DNA of 64,000 bases from Malonomonas rubra DSM 5091 (GTDB lineage Bacteria > Desulfobacterota > Desulfuromonadia > Desulfuromonadales > Geopsychrobacteraceae), in the NCBI RefSeq assembly GCF_900142125.1, contig NZ_FQZT01000001.1, forward strand, positions 1 through 64,000. The letters are read 5' to 3'. Below the pieces are notes generated by a model. The model had not been told where the DNA came from. It did not search any database and saw only the letters and a list, made by a program, of their open reading frames with translations. Positions 28,601 to 37,199 of this stretch are shown here, in pieces. The number at the start of each line of letters is the position of its first letter. The stretch's first letter is position 1. The translations under genes and the position numbers were made by a program.

Positions 28601-29143
28601 ATTGTGCGCTGCATGACAGCTCAGGCAGGGTTCTTCTACTGAGCCATCAGTGTGGCCTTCGTGACAATCTGTGCAGCTTGGTACCGAGTTGTGATTGCTG
28701 TGGCACTCTGTACATCTCAAACCATCGGAATGAGCTGTTGAGCCTTTTCCGTAAGGATTGTCATGACAGCTCAAACAAATTTGTTTGAGAGGCTTTTCAA
28801 ACTGGTCAAGATCGATTTCCAGCGGCCAGTGAGCATGATGGCACTCTTTACAGTTGCCAATGGCGAAATGTTTGCTGTCGTCGGGATCGTGGCAAGTGGT
28901 GCAAGCAGCAACCTCAAATTCCGAACCACGTTGTTTCGGGTGAGTCTGGTGACAATCCTGGCAAACGACCGCAACGGCGTGCTGACCGCCCGACTTTTCC
29001 AGTTTTGACAGAACCTTTTTGTGACAGCGGGTGCAGTCACGCTCAATCAACCGGCTCATGTCAGCAGCCAGCAGATTCGAACTCCCCCAGATCAATAGAC
29101 AGACAGACAGGACAAATGCACGCAACAGAAAAGAAATCTTCAT
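25604..29143 (-). CDS. giant 57-heme c-type cytochrome
   Basis: 1179 residues from the ATG at 29143 (MKISFLLRAFVLSV), with AGAGGG six bases upstream; a longer frame starting at 29182 is less likely. A signal peptide ends near SSNLLAA. I count 57 CxxCH motifs, one per about 20 residues. They form 14 modules of four (one with five) of two alternating types: A, with CLDCHEGH...DC..CH.xHAP, and B, with CSSCHDPDDNAHF...NC..CH.PHQPL. The end carries the shared cap KFPDCLKCHNDPHDL and then a Pro/Glu/Ala-rich tail of about 35 residues. Probably a long extracytoplasmic electron conduit. No cytochrome-free domain, membrane anchor or lipobox was recognised. Confidence 0.95.
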   Translation of the reverse strand: MKISFLLRAFVLSVCLLIWGSSNLLAADMSRLIERDCTRCHKKVLSKLEKSGGQHAVAVVCQDCHQTHPKQRGSEFEVAACTTCHDPDDSKHFAIGNCKECHHAHWPLEIDLDQFEKPLKQICLSCHDNPYGKGSTAHSDGLRCTECHSNHNSVPSCTDCHEGHTDGSVEEPCLSCHAAHNPLPPLKAEGLTAKLCTACHAKTSKAMAKSDAAHAQMSCDECHLQHKDQPDCLNCHEGHNPKMQKADCAGCHGSHEPMPPVIKSSVNANYCSDCHEGIGVEFDVAGAAHKENLSCADCHKTHPPADVEIADCSSCHDKDDNAHFALESCSQCHNPHSPKTENLDLSNLETARPFCASCHEDVIAVMEKQPTAHSEAVDCNQCHSVHGQSPSCLDCHEGHTEEMKADDCTKCHNHHAPAPVTFAEGTFSEYCVSCHEEAFSALDKGGRAHKKLGCVECHQAHPPAENAIPECSSCHDPDDNAHFSSPNCVGCHDPHQPLKDDISGFHGSRQICAGCHEEVEAELTSGHPSAHDRDCVACHRTHIGAPSCLGCHDGHDEQMTNKDCALCHNAHAPLQIDLSAEPPSQQCSACHEDVSAEVDEKGGAHRDAVECSSCHQQHPESSCTSCHAEHPQQGIGIPESCFLCHNPSDHEHYTVGDCLSCHSPHQPLVLNLKDYKPHAPVCTSCHKQVETDFAEMPSAHSEQDCTSCHSNHTTTRICLDCHDGHDKSMKREDCSLCHLPHQPQNISLHKDAEIPAQFCASCHQEQATALDAKGAAHKKDLGSCVACHPEHKPNGKTVTESCNSCHPKARRRHFVLDNCSSCHDPHQPLEMDLGKLGEVKPVCLSCHNNQERLHQQYPNKHTSFDCSKCHVGDHGSSKQCLDCHKPHIPDMTHGDCLKCHPPHLPHMIKARPTQSGPVCASCHKDATGNLKENGGKHSKQPCISCHRTHPPFGEDVIPSCVSCHEPNEGAHFTVGNCEQCHQAHHPLGLDLSKAQNANPACTSCHTVVRETFAATPNMHAEQDCNSCHPKHGVAQKCSECHEPHSPDMDYAACLSCHSSPHAPNVVAFSASIPSGHCQSCHSDQVDALASSKAAHNQVNCVECHSGDHGSTLSCADCHERPHDEALHQKFPDCLKCHNDPHDLADWRGKPEEPAPVPEAQPENNTDSQAAEAAASSEGQ

Positions 29144-29324
29144 TCCAGCCCTCTCTCCACGCAGCAAACACTTACAAAGCACGCTGCAAATTCAGATAAA
29201 GTCCGAAACCAGGCGATCTCGGCAAAAATATAGTTACAGGGTGTTGATCAGACTATTACATATCACGATGGTTGAAGATCATAACAGAACATAGCCATTT
29301 TTTCATGACTGAATTTAATGCATT

Positions 29325-29336
29325 GAGAATATTCTC
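29325..29336. promoter_or_regulatory. palindrome GAGAATATTCTC between the cytochrome and MFS genes
   Basis: A perfect 12-bp palindrome, extended imperfectly by TT...AA, in the 300-bp divergent region. It has the look of a dimeric repressor site. A second symmetrical sequence, ATCTGATATTCAGAT, occurs about 50 bases to its right. No regulator is assigned. Confidence 0.4.
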
Positions 29337-29443
29337 TCAAAAAAACCCGTACAAAACATGATTCTCAGAGCGCTCTGATTATCTGATATTCAGATCGGGT
29401 AAAATTGGCTATGCTGTCAGCGACTTTTTCTACAGGGCCCAAA

Positions 29444-30736
29444 ATGAAGAGAGAAAACAGAAAGGTTGAATTCGGCTGGTGCATGTACGACTGGGCCAAT
29501 TCAGCCTTTGCTACCGTCGTTCTCGCGGCGGTTTTACCTGTCTATTTTGTCTCGCTGGTCCCTCAGGACGGAGCCTCTCTTCCCTTTCTCACCAGCCACA
29601 AGTTTTCAGCCAGCAGCCTCTGGGGCTACAGTATTTCCCTGTCCATGCTGATCATCGCAGTCCTCGCTCCAGCATTGGGAACACTCGCAGACCGCAAAGG
29701 ATGGCACAAATCGATGTTGTGGTGGTTCTGCCTGCTTGGCTGTTCAGCAACCGTACTGCTTGGATTCACAGGTAGCGGTGATTACTTTTTTGCAGCAACC
29801 TTGTTTGTCCTCGGCAATATTGGTTTTGCTGGAAGCAACGTTCTTTACAACTCATACCTGCCATTGCTGGTATCAGGTGAGCAGACCGATCGTCTTTCTG
29901 CACGGGGATTTGCTTACGGCTATATCGGTGGAGGGCTGCTGCTGGCACTGGTTTTTCTGCTGATCAGCAAGCACCAGAGTTTTGGCTTTTCAGATGCCGC
30001 GCAAGCGACCCGTTTCGGGTTTATGCTGACAGGGGTTTGGTGGCTGATGTTTTCACTGCCAACATTTTACTTTTTACCGAAAACGGATAAAGCTACGATC
30101 AACGGGGATTCATTCAGTTTAAAAGAGTATTTCTCTCTTTTCAAAGAACTGGCTGGATATCGCGACCTCTGTATCTTTCTGCTTGCGTTCCTTTGTTATA
30201 ACGACGGCATTCAAACCGTCATCAGTGTTTCTGCCATATTTGCGCGCGAGGAATTACAGCTTGGCCAGGCAACCATTATCGGTTGTTTTTTGATGATTCA
30301 GTTTCTCGCCATGCCGGGAGCACTCCTGTTCGGGCGACTGGCAGGGAAGATGGGCACAGCCAATGCGATCCTTCTCAGTCTGGTCATTTTCACCTTGGTC
30401 TGCGTCTTTGCTTACCGCATGACCGGGGCACTTGAATTCTGGCTGCTCGGCGGTGTGATCGCCATTATCCTCGGCGGCAGCCAAGCACTCAGTCGTTCGC
30501 TTTACGCCAGTATGGTGCCGAAACACAAAAGCGCCGAGTTTTTCGGGTTTTTCACTATCAGCTCCCGCTTTGCCTCGATTTTTGGCCCATTGCTGTTCGC
30601 TTTGATCGCCGACCTTACCGGCAGTTCACGCAATTCAATCCTGGCTTTGGGCAGTTTTTTCATCCTCGGCGGAATGCTCCTCCTTCTGGTCAACGTAAAA
30701 CGTGCCCGCACACTGGCAGAAGCGGCAAACAACTGA
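29444..30736 (+). CDS. MFS transporter, UMF1/Atg22-like family
   Basis: 430 residues from the ATG at 29444 (MKRENRKVEFGWCMYDWA), preceded by AGGG; an upstream ATG would add 13 residues. The signature CMYDWANSAFATVVLAAVLPVYF is typical of UMF1 transporters, with LAPALGTLADRKGWHK in the first cytoplasmic loop and about 12 transmembrane helices. Substrate unknown; related proteins export or recycle small metabolites. Convergent with the MBL gene, 6 bases between stops. Confidence 0.9.
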   Translation: MKRENRKVEFGWCMYDWANSAFATVVLAAVLPVYFVSLVPQDGASLPFLTSHKFSASSLWGYSISLSMLIIAVLAPALGTLADRKGWHKSMLWWFCLLGCSATVLLGFTGSGDYFFAATLFVLGNIGFAGSNVLYNSYLPLLVSGEQTDRLSARGFAYGYIGGGLLLALVFLLISKHQSFGFSDAAQATRFGFMLTGVWWLMFSLPTFYFLPKTDKATINGDSFSLKEYFSLFKELAGYRDLCIFLLAFLCYNDGIQTVISVSAIFAREELQLGQATIIGCFLMIQFLAMPGALLFGRLAGKMGTANAILLSLVIFTLVCVFAYRMTGALEFWLLGGVIAIILGGSQALSRSLYASMVPKHKSAEFFGFFTISSRFASIFGPLLFALIADLTGSSRNSILALGSFFILGGMLLLLVNVKRARTLAEAANN

Positions 30737-30742
30737 GCTAAA

Positions 30743-31846
30743 TCACTCATCTTCGGAATATTCCTGCCATTTAATTTCGTTTGCCAAAAGAGGCCGTGGA
30801 GTTAGCTGTAACGGCAGCTTCAGCAAACAGGTTCTTTCTGGCGGCTTCAACTCGCGGTACAATTCTTCACTACGGCGACTGTAGCTGCGGGAGAGATGCA
30901 TCGGCAGAAAATAAGCTGGCTGCAAAGCAGCCAACAACTCGTTGACATCATCAGTACAAAGATGCCAGGACGTTCGCGCGCGATCTTTCGCTTCGCGTAA
31001 AAAAGTGCACTCACAAATCAACAGATCGACATCCTGCATCAAACGCAGGATTTTTTCTTTATTCTCCGGAGTAAAGCCTGTATCGCTGATATAGCCGATA
31101 GAATGTGAGGTTTGTGGCTTGCTCAGTTTTCTCACCAGACCGGGCACATCGGAGACAACTATTTCTCGTTCGTCTTCCCCGTCTATCTGGGTCAGCTTCA
31201 ACTCTGCCGGGAAATCACGCTGGTGCAGAAAACAACTCTTCAGTTTACCAAGCCATGCCCCCGGTTTCAACTTCAGTTCGTCCAGTTTGGTATCATCGAT
31301 CAGATAAACCGGCCGTTCGTTGATGCGATAGATCACACTCTCGACACGGTGATCACAGCTATCAGCACAAACTTCGAGATATTTATTACCATAGACGACC
31401 TCCCCTTCGCGCGTTGACGGATCTAGCGGGATGCGGTCAAAACTGTCCGGCCCGGAAAAGAGAGTGCGGTCAAGACGTTGGGGATAAATTTCATGGACGC
31501 GAAAACTGCTCCAGTAATCTTCTGCAAGGTTCCAGTCATAGCCGCGCAGGCGATGTTCAAATTTATCGGCAATGCCGGGAGGCCCATAAATATCGACAGT
31601 TTTGTCTGCGGCGATCAGCTGACGAACGACGGAATCGATTCCCATCCAGTGGTCCATATGGGCGTGGCTGATGAATATGGCGTCGAGATGGGTAAAGGTG
31701 CGCTTGGCCAAATGGTGAACCTGGCCACAATCGAACATTAAATGATGCCCGGTAGGGCGAATACGCAGAAGCAGGATGGGGTCGTCAAGCAGGCCGGAGA
31801 AAAAGGTCGGCACCAGATTGCGGAATGGAAATGAAGGTTTCACCAC
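30743..31846 (-). CDS. MBL-fold metallo-hydrolase (RNase Z-like)
   Basis: 367 residues. The metal-binding signature HAHMDHWMG (about 61-69), further His/Asp residues in DSCDHRV and SDTGFTPENKE, and LPMHLSRSYSRR near the end resemble tRNA 3' processing nuclease relatives, but the protein lacks a clear RNase Z exosite, so another esterase or phosphodiesterase activity is possible. It follows mtaB by 14 bases on the minus strand and probably belongs to that transcript. Confidence 0.85.
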   Translation of the reverse strand: MVKPSFPFRNLVPTFFSGLLDDPILLLRIRPTGHHLMFDCGQVHHLAKRTFTHLDAIFISHAHMDHWMGIDSVVRQLIAADKTVDIYGPPGIADKFEHRLRGYDWNLAEDYWSSFRVHEIYPQRLDRTLFSGPDSFDRIPLDPSTREGEVVYGNKYLEVCADSCDHRVESVIYRINERPVYLIDDTKLDELKLKPGAWLGKLKSCFLHQRDFPAELKLTQIDGEDEREIVVSDVPGLVRKLSKPQTSHSIGYISDTGFTPENKEKILRLMQDVDLLICECTFLREAKDRARTSWHLCTDDVNELLAALQPAYFLPMHLSRSYSRRSEELYRELKPPERTCLLKLPLQLTPRPLLANEIKWQEYSEDE

Positions 31847-31860
31847 GACCTGCTTTCAAT

Positions 31861-33159
31861 TTAGAGGGTTGAGGCGTAAAGAACTCCCTGCTCGGCTCTC
31901 TCTATTTTAACTCGACAGCACTGACCCTGCTGTAAGTTCTCGGAAATAACACGAACCTGCAGATAGTTTTGCGACAAACCTTTTTTAAAACCCTTATCCT
32001 TGCCACCCTCGATAACCACCTGCAGTTCTTTATCGACAAACTGCTCAGCGTATTCCTTCAATTTGTCTTCACCGATCTGACGCAATTCTGCTGCCCGCTC
32101 TTTGATAATATTGCCAGGCAGCTGATCTTTCATTTTTGCTGCCGGAGTGCCAGGACGACGGCTGTAGGGGAAAACATGCAAGTGGGAAAACGGCAAGTCC
32201 GTCAGATACTCACAGGTGCTTAAAAACTGCTGTCTAGTCTCGCCGGGAAAACCGGTGATGATATCAAGACCAATAGCAGCATAGGGTTGTCGCTGTCTTA
32301 TCGATTCCAGCAACTGCCGAAAAAAAGCTGTTGTATAGTGGCGGTTCATCTGCTTGAGAATCACGTCGTTCCCTGCTTGCAGAGGGATGTGATAGTGCGG
32401 ACAAAGCCAATCTGAAGCAGCAATATAATCCAGCAATTGACTCGGCAGTTCCGTCGGTTCGATTGACCCGAGACGCAAACGCCCACCAAAGCCGGCCTTT
32501 TCGATCTGTTGCAGCAGATAAAGTAAATCGATTTTCGGATGTAGATCCTGTCCGTAGTTACCGATGTGAATACCTGTCAGCACAATTTCTGGATATCCGG
32601 AATCGGAAAGGGCCTCAACCTGCTTTATGACATCTGCAACCGATACCGAGCGGCTACGACCCCGCGCATAAGGAATGATGCAATAGGAGCAGAAAGCGTC
32701 ACAGCCGTTCTGAATCTGCACGAAGGCGCGGCTGCGTTGCTCGAAACTGCTAAGCGGCAGAATTTCTGCCGAGTCGACCTTGCGGATATCAGAGACAGAA
32801 ACCTGTATGTGATCAGTATCAAGATCAGCCAAGCGTTCGAGAAAATCACGTTTTTCCTCATTGCCAATCACCAGGGCAACTCCCGGCAGTTCTGCCAGAG
32901 TCTCAGGGTCGACTTGTGCATAGCAGCCAGTAACAACGATCCGGCAAATCGGGTTAATCCGCCGCGCCCGGCGAATCAGGTTACGCGACTGCGAATCGGT
33001 TGCCGCTGTCACCGTGCAAGTATTGACGATGACCAGATCAGCTCCGTCATCGAAATCGATCTGGCGATAACCGCATTTGAGCAATTGTTCACTCATCGCC
33101 GCAGATTCAAACTGGTTGGTTTTACAGCCGAGGGTGACAATGGAAACAGTCTGGCTCAT
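31861..33159 (-). CDS. mtaB: tRNA t6A37 methylthiotransferase MtaB
   Basis: 432 residues. Three-domain order is clear: an N-terminal UPF0004 domain (TLGCKTNQFESAAM, NTCTVTAATDSQSRN, VTGCYAQ) with three cluster cysteines, a radical-SAM domain (QNGCDAFCSYCIIPYARGRSRS, CxxxCxxC) and a C-terminal TRAM domain. It makes ms2t6A at position 37 and needs iron-sulfur clusters. ATG overlaps the mnmA stop (ATGA), so it is translationally coupled and belongs with the sulfur-supply genes. Confidence 0.96.
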   Translation of the reverse strand: MSQTVSIVTLGCKTNQFESAAMSEQLLKCGYRQIDFDDGADLVIVNTCTVTAATDSQSRNLIRRARRINPICRIVVTGCYAQVDPETLAELPGVALVIGNEEKRDFLERLADLDTDHIQVSVSDIRKVDSAEILPLSSFEQRSRAFVQIQNGCDAFCSYCIIPYARGRSRSVSVADVIKQVEALSDSGYPEIVLTGIHIGNYGQDLHPKIDLLYLLQQIEKAGFGGRLRLGSIEPTELPSQLLDYIAASDWLCPHYHIPLQAGNDVILKQMNRHYTTAFFRQLLESIRQRQPYAAIGLDIITGFPGETRQQFLSTCEYLTDLPFSHLHVFPYSRRPGTPAAKMKDQLPGNIIKERAAELRQIGEDKLKEYAEQFVDKELQVVIEGGKDKGFKKGLSQNYLQVRVISENLQQGQCCRVKIERAEQGVLYASTL

Positions 33160-34208
33160 TTGATCCAGCCTCCGCCAAGAACTAGGTCATCAGCATAAAA
33201 AACAGCAGCCTGGCCTGGCGTGATCCCTTTTTGCGCGTCCTCGAAAACAATACGTGCCTGACGGTTCGTTAGTGGTTGTACGGTCGCCGGAACTTCATGA
33301 TGCCGATAGCGAATGCGGCAATATGTTTTGAAGGTTTCCTGAGGTTCTTCTATGCTCCAATTACAGCCGTCAATTTCCAGTTCTTTGCGACTGAGATGCT
33401 CACGCTCGCCAACGATTACCTGCTTGTTTTCCGCATTGATTCCGACAACAAACAAAGGGGCCGTCCAACCGATACCGAGTCCTTTGCGTTGGCCGACGGT
33501 GTAGCGATAAATCCCTTTATGCTTACCAAGCACCTTGCCCGAGACATGAACGATATCACCATCGAGTTGGCCATGGCCGCGCTGTTCTTCAAGGAAATTG
33601 ACGTAATCGCCGTCTGGGATAAAGCAGATGTCCTGGCTCTCGGCCTTTTGTGCGACCTGTAAATCAAAACGCTCTGCATGACTGCGAACGTCGTCTTTGC
33701 TCATGGAACCGAGGGGGAAAAGGCTACAAGACAGCTGTTCCTGGGTTAAAGCGAAGAGAAAATAGCTTTGATCTTTATGGCGATCAACCCCCTTCTGCAG
33801 TAGATAGCGACCATCTTTTTCGACAATATTGGCGTAGTGCCCAGTCGCCATTTTTTCAGCCCCAAGCTCGCGGGCCTTGCGCAGAAGCAGATCAAACTTG
33901 AGAATCTGGTTACAGACAACACAGGGGTTCGGTGTGCGGCCGATGAAATACTCATCGCAGAAGGTCTTTATCACCTGCGATTGGAATTCATCCTCGAAAT
34001 GAACCACATGAAACGGAATATCAAGCTGTTCTGCTACGCGGCGCGCATCACGCACATTGTCCGCGGAACAGCAACTGACTCCCGAAGATTGATCCCAGAG
34101 CTGCATGGTAACACCGATGACTTCGTGTCCTTGCTCTTGGAGCAGTGCTGCTGTGACCGATGAATCGACGCCGCCGCTCATAGCGACGACTACAGGCTTT
34201 CTGTTCAC
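33156..34208 (-). CDS. mnmA: tRNA 2-thiouridylase MnmA
   Basis: 350 residues from the GTG at 34208 (VNRKPVVVAMSGGVDSSV), preceded by AGGAGA; a TTG seven codons upstream is unlikely. Signatures: the PP-loop SGGVDSSVTA, the catalytic cysteines in NPCVVCN and the Cys in CCSADNVRDA, plus FALTQEQL and the GQRKGLG barrel. It thiolates U34 of Lys, Glu and Gln tRNAs with sulfur from IscS, which is encoded just upstream together with IscU. Confidence 0.96.
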   Translation of the reverse strand: MNRKPVVVAMSGGVDSSVTAALLQEQGHEVIGVTMQLWDQSSGVSCCSADNVRDARRVAEQLDIPFHVVHFEDEFQSQVIKTFCDEYFIGRTPNPCVVCNQILKFDLLLRKARELGAEKMATGHYANIVEKDGRYLLQKGVDRHKDQSYFLFALTQEQLSCSLFPLGSMSKDDVRSHAERFDLQVAQKAESQDICFIPDGDYVNFLEEQRGHGQLDGDIVHVSGKVLGKHKGIYRYTVGQRKGLGIGWTAPLFVVGINAENKQVIVGEREHLSRKELEIDGCNWSIEEPQETFKTYCRIRYRHHEVPATVQPLTNRQARIVFEDAQKGITPGQAAVFYADDLVLGGGWIK

Positions 34209-34230
34209 CCTGTCTCCTGAAACAGACAAA

Positions 34231-34260
34231 GGAGGGTCACCGAACTAGTCGATGCCCTCC
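34231..34260 (-). terminator. weak terminator/attenuator between iscU and mnmA
   Basis: GGAGGG and CCCTCC form the base of a 30-nt hairpin with a partly paired interior. On the minus strand it is followed by TTTGTCTGTTT, a poor U-tract, and then the mnmA ribosome-binding site. It would lower, not abolish, expression of mnmA-mtaB relative to isc genes. Confidence 0.5.
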
Positions 34261-34293
34261 TGATTTTTAAAGTAAATCCTTAACTGTTGCTAG

Positions 34294-34662
34294 TTAAGAG
34301 TGCTGTTCCTTGTAGTCCTTGATCGCTTCGTGCAGTGCATCAGCGGCCAGGTTGGAACAATGCATCTTTGCCGGCGGCAGGCCATCAAGAGCTTCAGCGA
34401 CTGCCTCATTGGTCAGAATCAGCGCCTCGTCAATCGTCTTGCCGATAGCCATTTCTGTCACCATTGAGGAAGTTGCGATAGCAGCGCCACAGCCAAAGGT
34501 CTTGAACTTGACGTCCTTGATGATGTTGTCCTCAACCTTGAGGAAAATCTTCATGATGTCACCACAGGACGCGTTGCCAACCTCGCCGACTCCGTCGGCG
34601 TTATCGATCTCCCCAACATTGCGGGGATTGGAGAAGTGGTCCATAACTTTATCGGTATACAT
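34294..34662 (-). CDS. iscU: Fe-S cluster scaffold protein IscU/NifU-type
   Basis: 122 residues. Three scaffold cysteines are visible: NASCGDIMKIFLKV (C33 or so), FKTFGCGAAIATSSM, and MHCSNLAADAL. It assembles [2Fe-2S]/[4Fe-4S] clusters on the sulfur from IscS. Short, like IscU, without the C-terminal NifU extension. It lies 44 bases downstream of the desulfurase gene. Confidence 0.96.
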   Translation of the reverse strand: MYTDKVMDHFSNPRNVGEIDNADGVGEVGNASCGDIMKIFLKVEDNIIKDVKFKTFGCGAAIATSSMVTEMAIGKTIDEALILTNEAVAEALDGLPPAKMHCSNLAADALHEAIKDYKEQHS

Positions 34663-34706
34663 AGCTCTGACTCCTTTTTATTGTTTCAAATATCTACTTT
34701 TGCTTT

Positions 34707-35936
34707 TTAGACCCGTCTGATAACCCGGCATTCATCGCATGTCAGCGGGGTTTCATCATCACGGTTGTACAATGGACTCATTTCCCGCAACCGCTGCACA
34801 ATCGGTGGCAGCTCCTGCAGGACATAATCGATATCTTCTTCTGTGTTGTCAGCGCCAAGGCTGAATCTTGTGCTGGAATGCGCCAGTACAACGTCAACGC
34901 ACATGGCCCCCATAACGTGAGACGGCTCCAGTGAACCGGAGGTGCAAGCCGAACCCGACGATGCCGCGATCCCTTTCATATCGAAATAAAGAAGCAAGGA
35001 TTCGCCCTCGATATAATTGAAACTGACGTTCAATGTATTCGGCAAACGCAGATCCGGGTTTGGATGGCCATTCAGTTTGACATCGGGCACTGTCTCCAGA
35101 ATGCCTTTTTCCAGTTTGTCGCGCAGCTTACGGACATATTCGTATTCGCTTTCAAGGTTCTTTTTAGCCAGCTCACAAGCGACGCCCAAACCGACGATTC
35201 CAGCAACGTTGTGTGTTCCAGCACGACGGTTGCGCTCCTGGTGCCCACCATGCATAAAGCGGGTCAAGCGGGTGCCGCGGCGAATATACATAGCACCAAC
35301 ACCTTTAGGAGCACCGATCTTGTGACCAGAAATAACTGCCATGTCGACATTACACGCCTGCACATCGACAGGTATTTTGCCAACGGCCTGGACGGCGTCA
35401 GTATGGAAACGCACTTTGTATTTCTTGGCGATCTTGCCGATCTCTTCAATCGGAAACAGGTTGCCGGTCTCGTTGTTGGCCCACATCACCGAGAGCAAAA
35501 TTGTCTTGTCAGTTATGGCATCTTCCAGTGCCTGCAAATCGAGCATACCGTCACGATCGACTTTCAGGTAAGTAACATCGTAACCGTTCTTTTCCAGATG
35601 CTCACAGGTTTCCAGCACGGCCGGATGTTCGACAGCGGTGGTAATAATGTGGTTGCCCTTCTCTTTCAGCGCGTCAGCGGTTCCCTTGATAGCGTAATTA
35701 TCTCCCTCGCTTCCACAGGAAAGAAAGACAACCTCTGCCGGAGAGCAGTTGATCAAATCAGCGACCTGCTGGCGGGCTTTCTCAACCGCACCGCTGACCA
35801 TACGACCAGCCCAATGAACGCTGGACGGGTTACCAAACTGCTCCTTGAAAAAAGGCAACATCGCGTCGAGCACCTCTGGTTTGACCCGTGTGGTCGCATT
35901 ATTATCCATGTAAATCTGTTTCACTTTTTCCTCCAA
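34707..35936 (-). CDS. iscS: cysteine desulfurase IscS/NifS
   Basis: 409 residues. Signatures: IYMDNNATTRVKP, the PLP lysine in SGHKIGAPKGVGAMY, HGGHQERNRRAGTHNV and the active cysteine loop SSGSACTSGSLEPSHV. It takes sulfur from cysteine for IscU and for MnmA. The C-terminal end is extended with DETPLTCDECRVIRRV (a CxxC), which occurs in NifS-type members. In the cysE-iscR-iscS-iscU unit. Confidence 0.96.
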   Translation of the reverse strand: MEEKVKQIYMDNNATTRVKPEVLDAMLPFFKEQFGNPSSVHWAGRMVSGAVEKARQQVADLINCSPAEVVFLSCGSEGDNYAIKGTADALKEKGNHIITTAVEHPAVLETCEHLEKNGYDVTYLKVDRDGMLDLQALEDAITDKTILLSVMWANNETGNLFPIEEIGKIAKKYKVRFHTDAVQAVGKIPVDVQACNVDMAVISGHKIGAPKGVGAMYIRRGTRLTRFMHGGHQERNRRAGTHNVAGIVGLGVACELAKKNLESEYEYVRKLRDKLEKGILETVPDVKLNGHPNPDLRLPNTLNVSFNYIEGESLLLYFDMKGIAASSGSACTSGSLEPSHVMGAMCVDVVLAHSSTRFSLGADNTEEDIDYVLQELPPIVQRLREMSPLYNRDDETPLTCDECRVIRRV

Positions 35937-35957
35937 CTACCTTTTCAAATGATTAAA

Positions 35958-36398
35958 TCAACACTGATTTGATTCAGAACGCTCAAGACGCTGACGACCT
36001 TCGTTGGTCAAGTCCTCCAATGTCATTGAAGCGAGAAAACTGCGTATCTGGTTGCCAAGGCCTTGCCAAACCGATTGGGTGGCACACTCCGAATTACACT
36101 TGCAGCTACCGTCAGCGTCCATGCAGGAGACCGGCACCAGGGTTTCCTCAACCGTATCGATAATTTCATCTACACGAATATCTGCCGCCGAACGAGCCAG
36201 AACATAACCGCCGCCGGGCCCTCTGACGCTACGAACAATTTCACCACGGCGTAACTTGACGAATAATTGTTCAAGGTAATTGAGTGATATATGCTCACGT
36301 GCAGATATATCTTTTATCGACACAGGGTCACCACAACTGGTCAGGTTTAAACTGACAAGCGCGCGGACCGCATACTGTGCTTTGGTCGACATGCGCAT
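35958..36398 (-). CDS. iscR: Rrf2-family regulator IscR
   Basis: 146 residues. The winged helix covers about 1-80 (MSTKAQYAVRALVSL, ISLNYLEQLFVKLRRGEIVRSVRGPGGGYVLAR). Three cluster-ligand cysteines lie in VSCMDADGSCKCNSECATQ (91, 97-103 or so). It senses Fe-S status and represses its own operon; two abutting IscR-type boxes are found at 37208-37257, upstream of cysE. Its ATG overlaps the cysE stop. Confidence 0.93.
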   Translation of the reverse strand: MRMSTKAQYAVRALVSLNLTSCGDPVSIKDISAREHISLNYLEQLFVKLRRGEIVRSVRGPGGGYVLARSAADIRVDEIIDTVEETLVPVSCMDADGSCKCNSECATQSVWQGLGNQIRSFLASMTLEDLTNEGRQRLERSESNQC

Positions 36399-37096
36399 CA
36401 GCCAACCGCCTTTTCAACAGCGCTATCACGCTGTGCAAGCTCTGCTTTCAATTCTTCCTGTTCCTCTTTCAGACTCGAAACCTGATCTTCCAGCCGACCG
36501 ATCTGCTCGACCAGACAGGTAAAGGCCTTAGCGACCGGGTCAGGCAGGTCACCATGTTCAAGGTCGACGCCGGTTTTCTTTTCACCGGAAAGAACCACAC
36601 GGCCGGGAATGCCAACAACAGTTGCGCTTTCAGGGACTTCTTTGACAACAACCGAATTTGAACCGACTTTACTGTTACTACCGACTGTAAATGGGCCAAG
36701 AATCTTAGCCCCTGAACCGATGACTACGTTATCCCCCAGGGTTGGGTGCCTCTTCTCTTTCGCCCAAGAGGTACCACCCAAAGTCACCCCGTGGTAGAGG
36801 GTGCAGTTGTCACCGATCTCAGCAGTCTCGCCGATAACGACTCCCATACCATGATCAATAAAGAAGCCACGTCCGATCTTGGCACCAGGATGGATTTCGA
36901 TGCCGGTCATAAAGCGGCCGACATGGGAAACGAAACGGCCCATGAAAGTCCGCTTATGATTCCACAGCCAGTGGGACAGGCGGTAAAACAGCATGGCGTG
37001 AAAGCCGGGGTAGCAGAAAAAAATCTCGAACACGCTACGCACCGCCGGATCACGATCGAAAACCGCTTTCAGATCACCTTTCAGATTGGAAAACAT
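36398..37096 (-). CDS. cysE: serine O-acetyltransferase
   Basis: 232 residues from the ATG at 37096 ([13 protein letters not shown]), with GGGAGG eight bases upstream; the longer frame has no ribosome-binding site. The left-handed beta-helix hexapeptide repeats ([25 protein letters not shown]) and the catalytic [10 protein letters not shown] are clear. A coiled-coil tail (about 205-230, [20 protein letters not shown]) follows the usual C-terminus. It makes the cysteine precursor. First gene of the isc operon, which links cysteine supply to desulfuration. Confidence 0.95.
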   Translation of the reverse strand: MFSNLKGDLKAVFDRDPAVRSVFEIFFCYPGFHAMLFYRLSHWLWNHKRTFMGRFVSHVGRFMTGIEIHPGAKIGRGFFIDHGMGVVIGETAEIGDNCTLYHGVTLGGTSWAKEKRHPTLGDNVVIGSGAKILGPFTVGSNSKVGSNSVVVKEVPESATVVGIPGRVVLSGEKKTGVDLEHGDLPDPVAKAFTCLVEQIGRLEDQVSSLKEEQEELKAELAQRDSAVEKAVG

Positions 37097-37163
37097 GCTA
37101 TTGAACCTCCCTGATGCTGACCAGTTCGCCAGTGGAAACAAGCAGCCCTAAATAGTTCAAATA

Positions 37164-37186
37164 TCGGGAATCCTTTTTGTTTCCCG
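37164..37186 (-). promoter_or_regulatory. hairpin in the cysE 5' untranslated region
   Basis: TCGGGAA pairs with TTCCCGA around an A-rich loop in the predicted leader. No U-tract follows, so it is not a terminator. Its role is unknown. Confidence 0.3.
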
Positions 37187-37199
37187 ACAAGTGCGGTTA

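Noticed and set aside
25604-29143. Regular repeats that could be taken for a CRISPR array
   Set aside because: The repeats are coding, of variable sequence, and follow the CxxCH protein period; there are no identical repeats with unique spacers.
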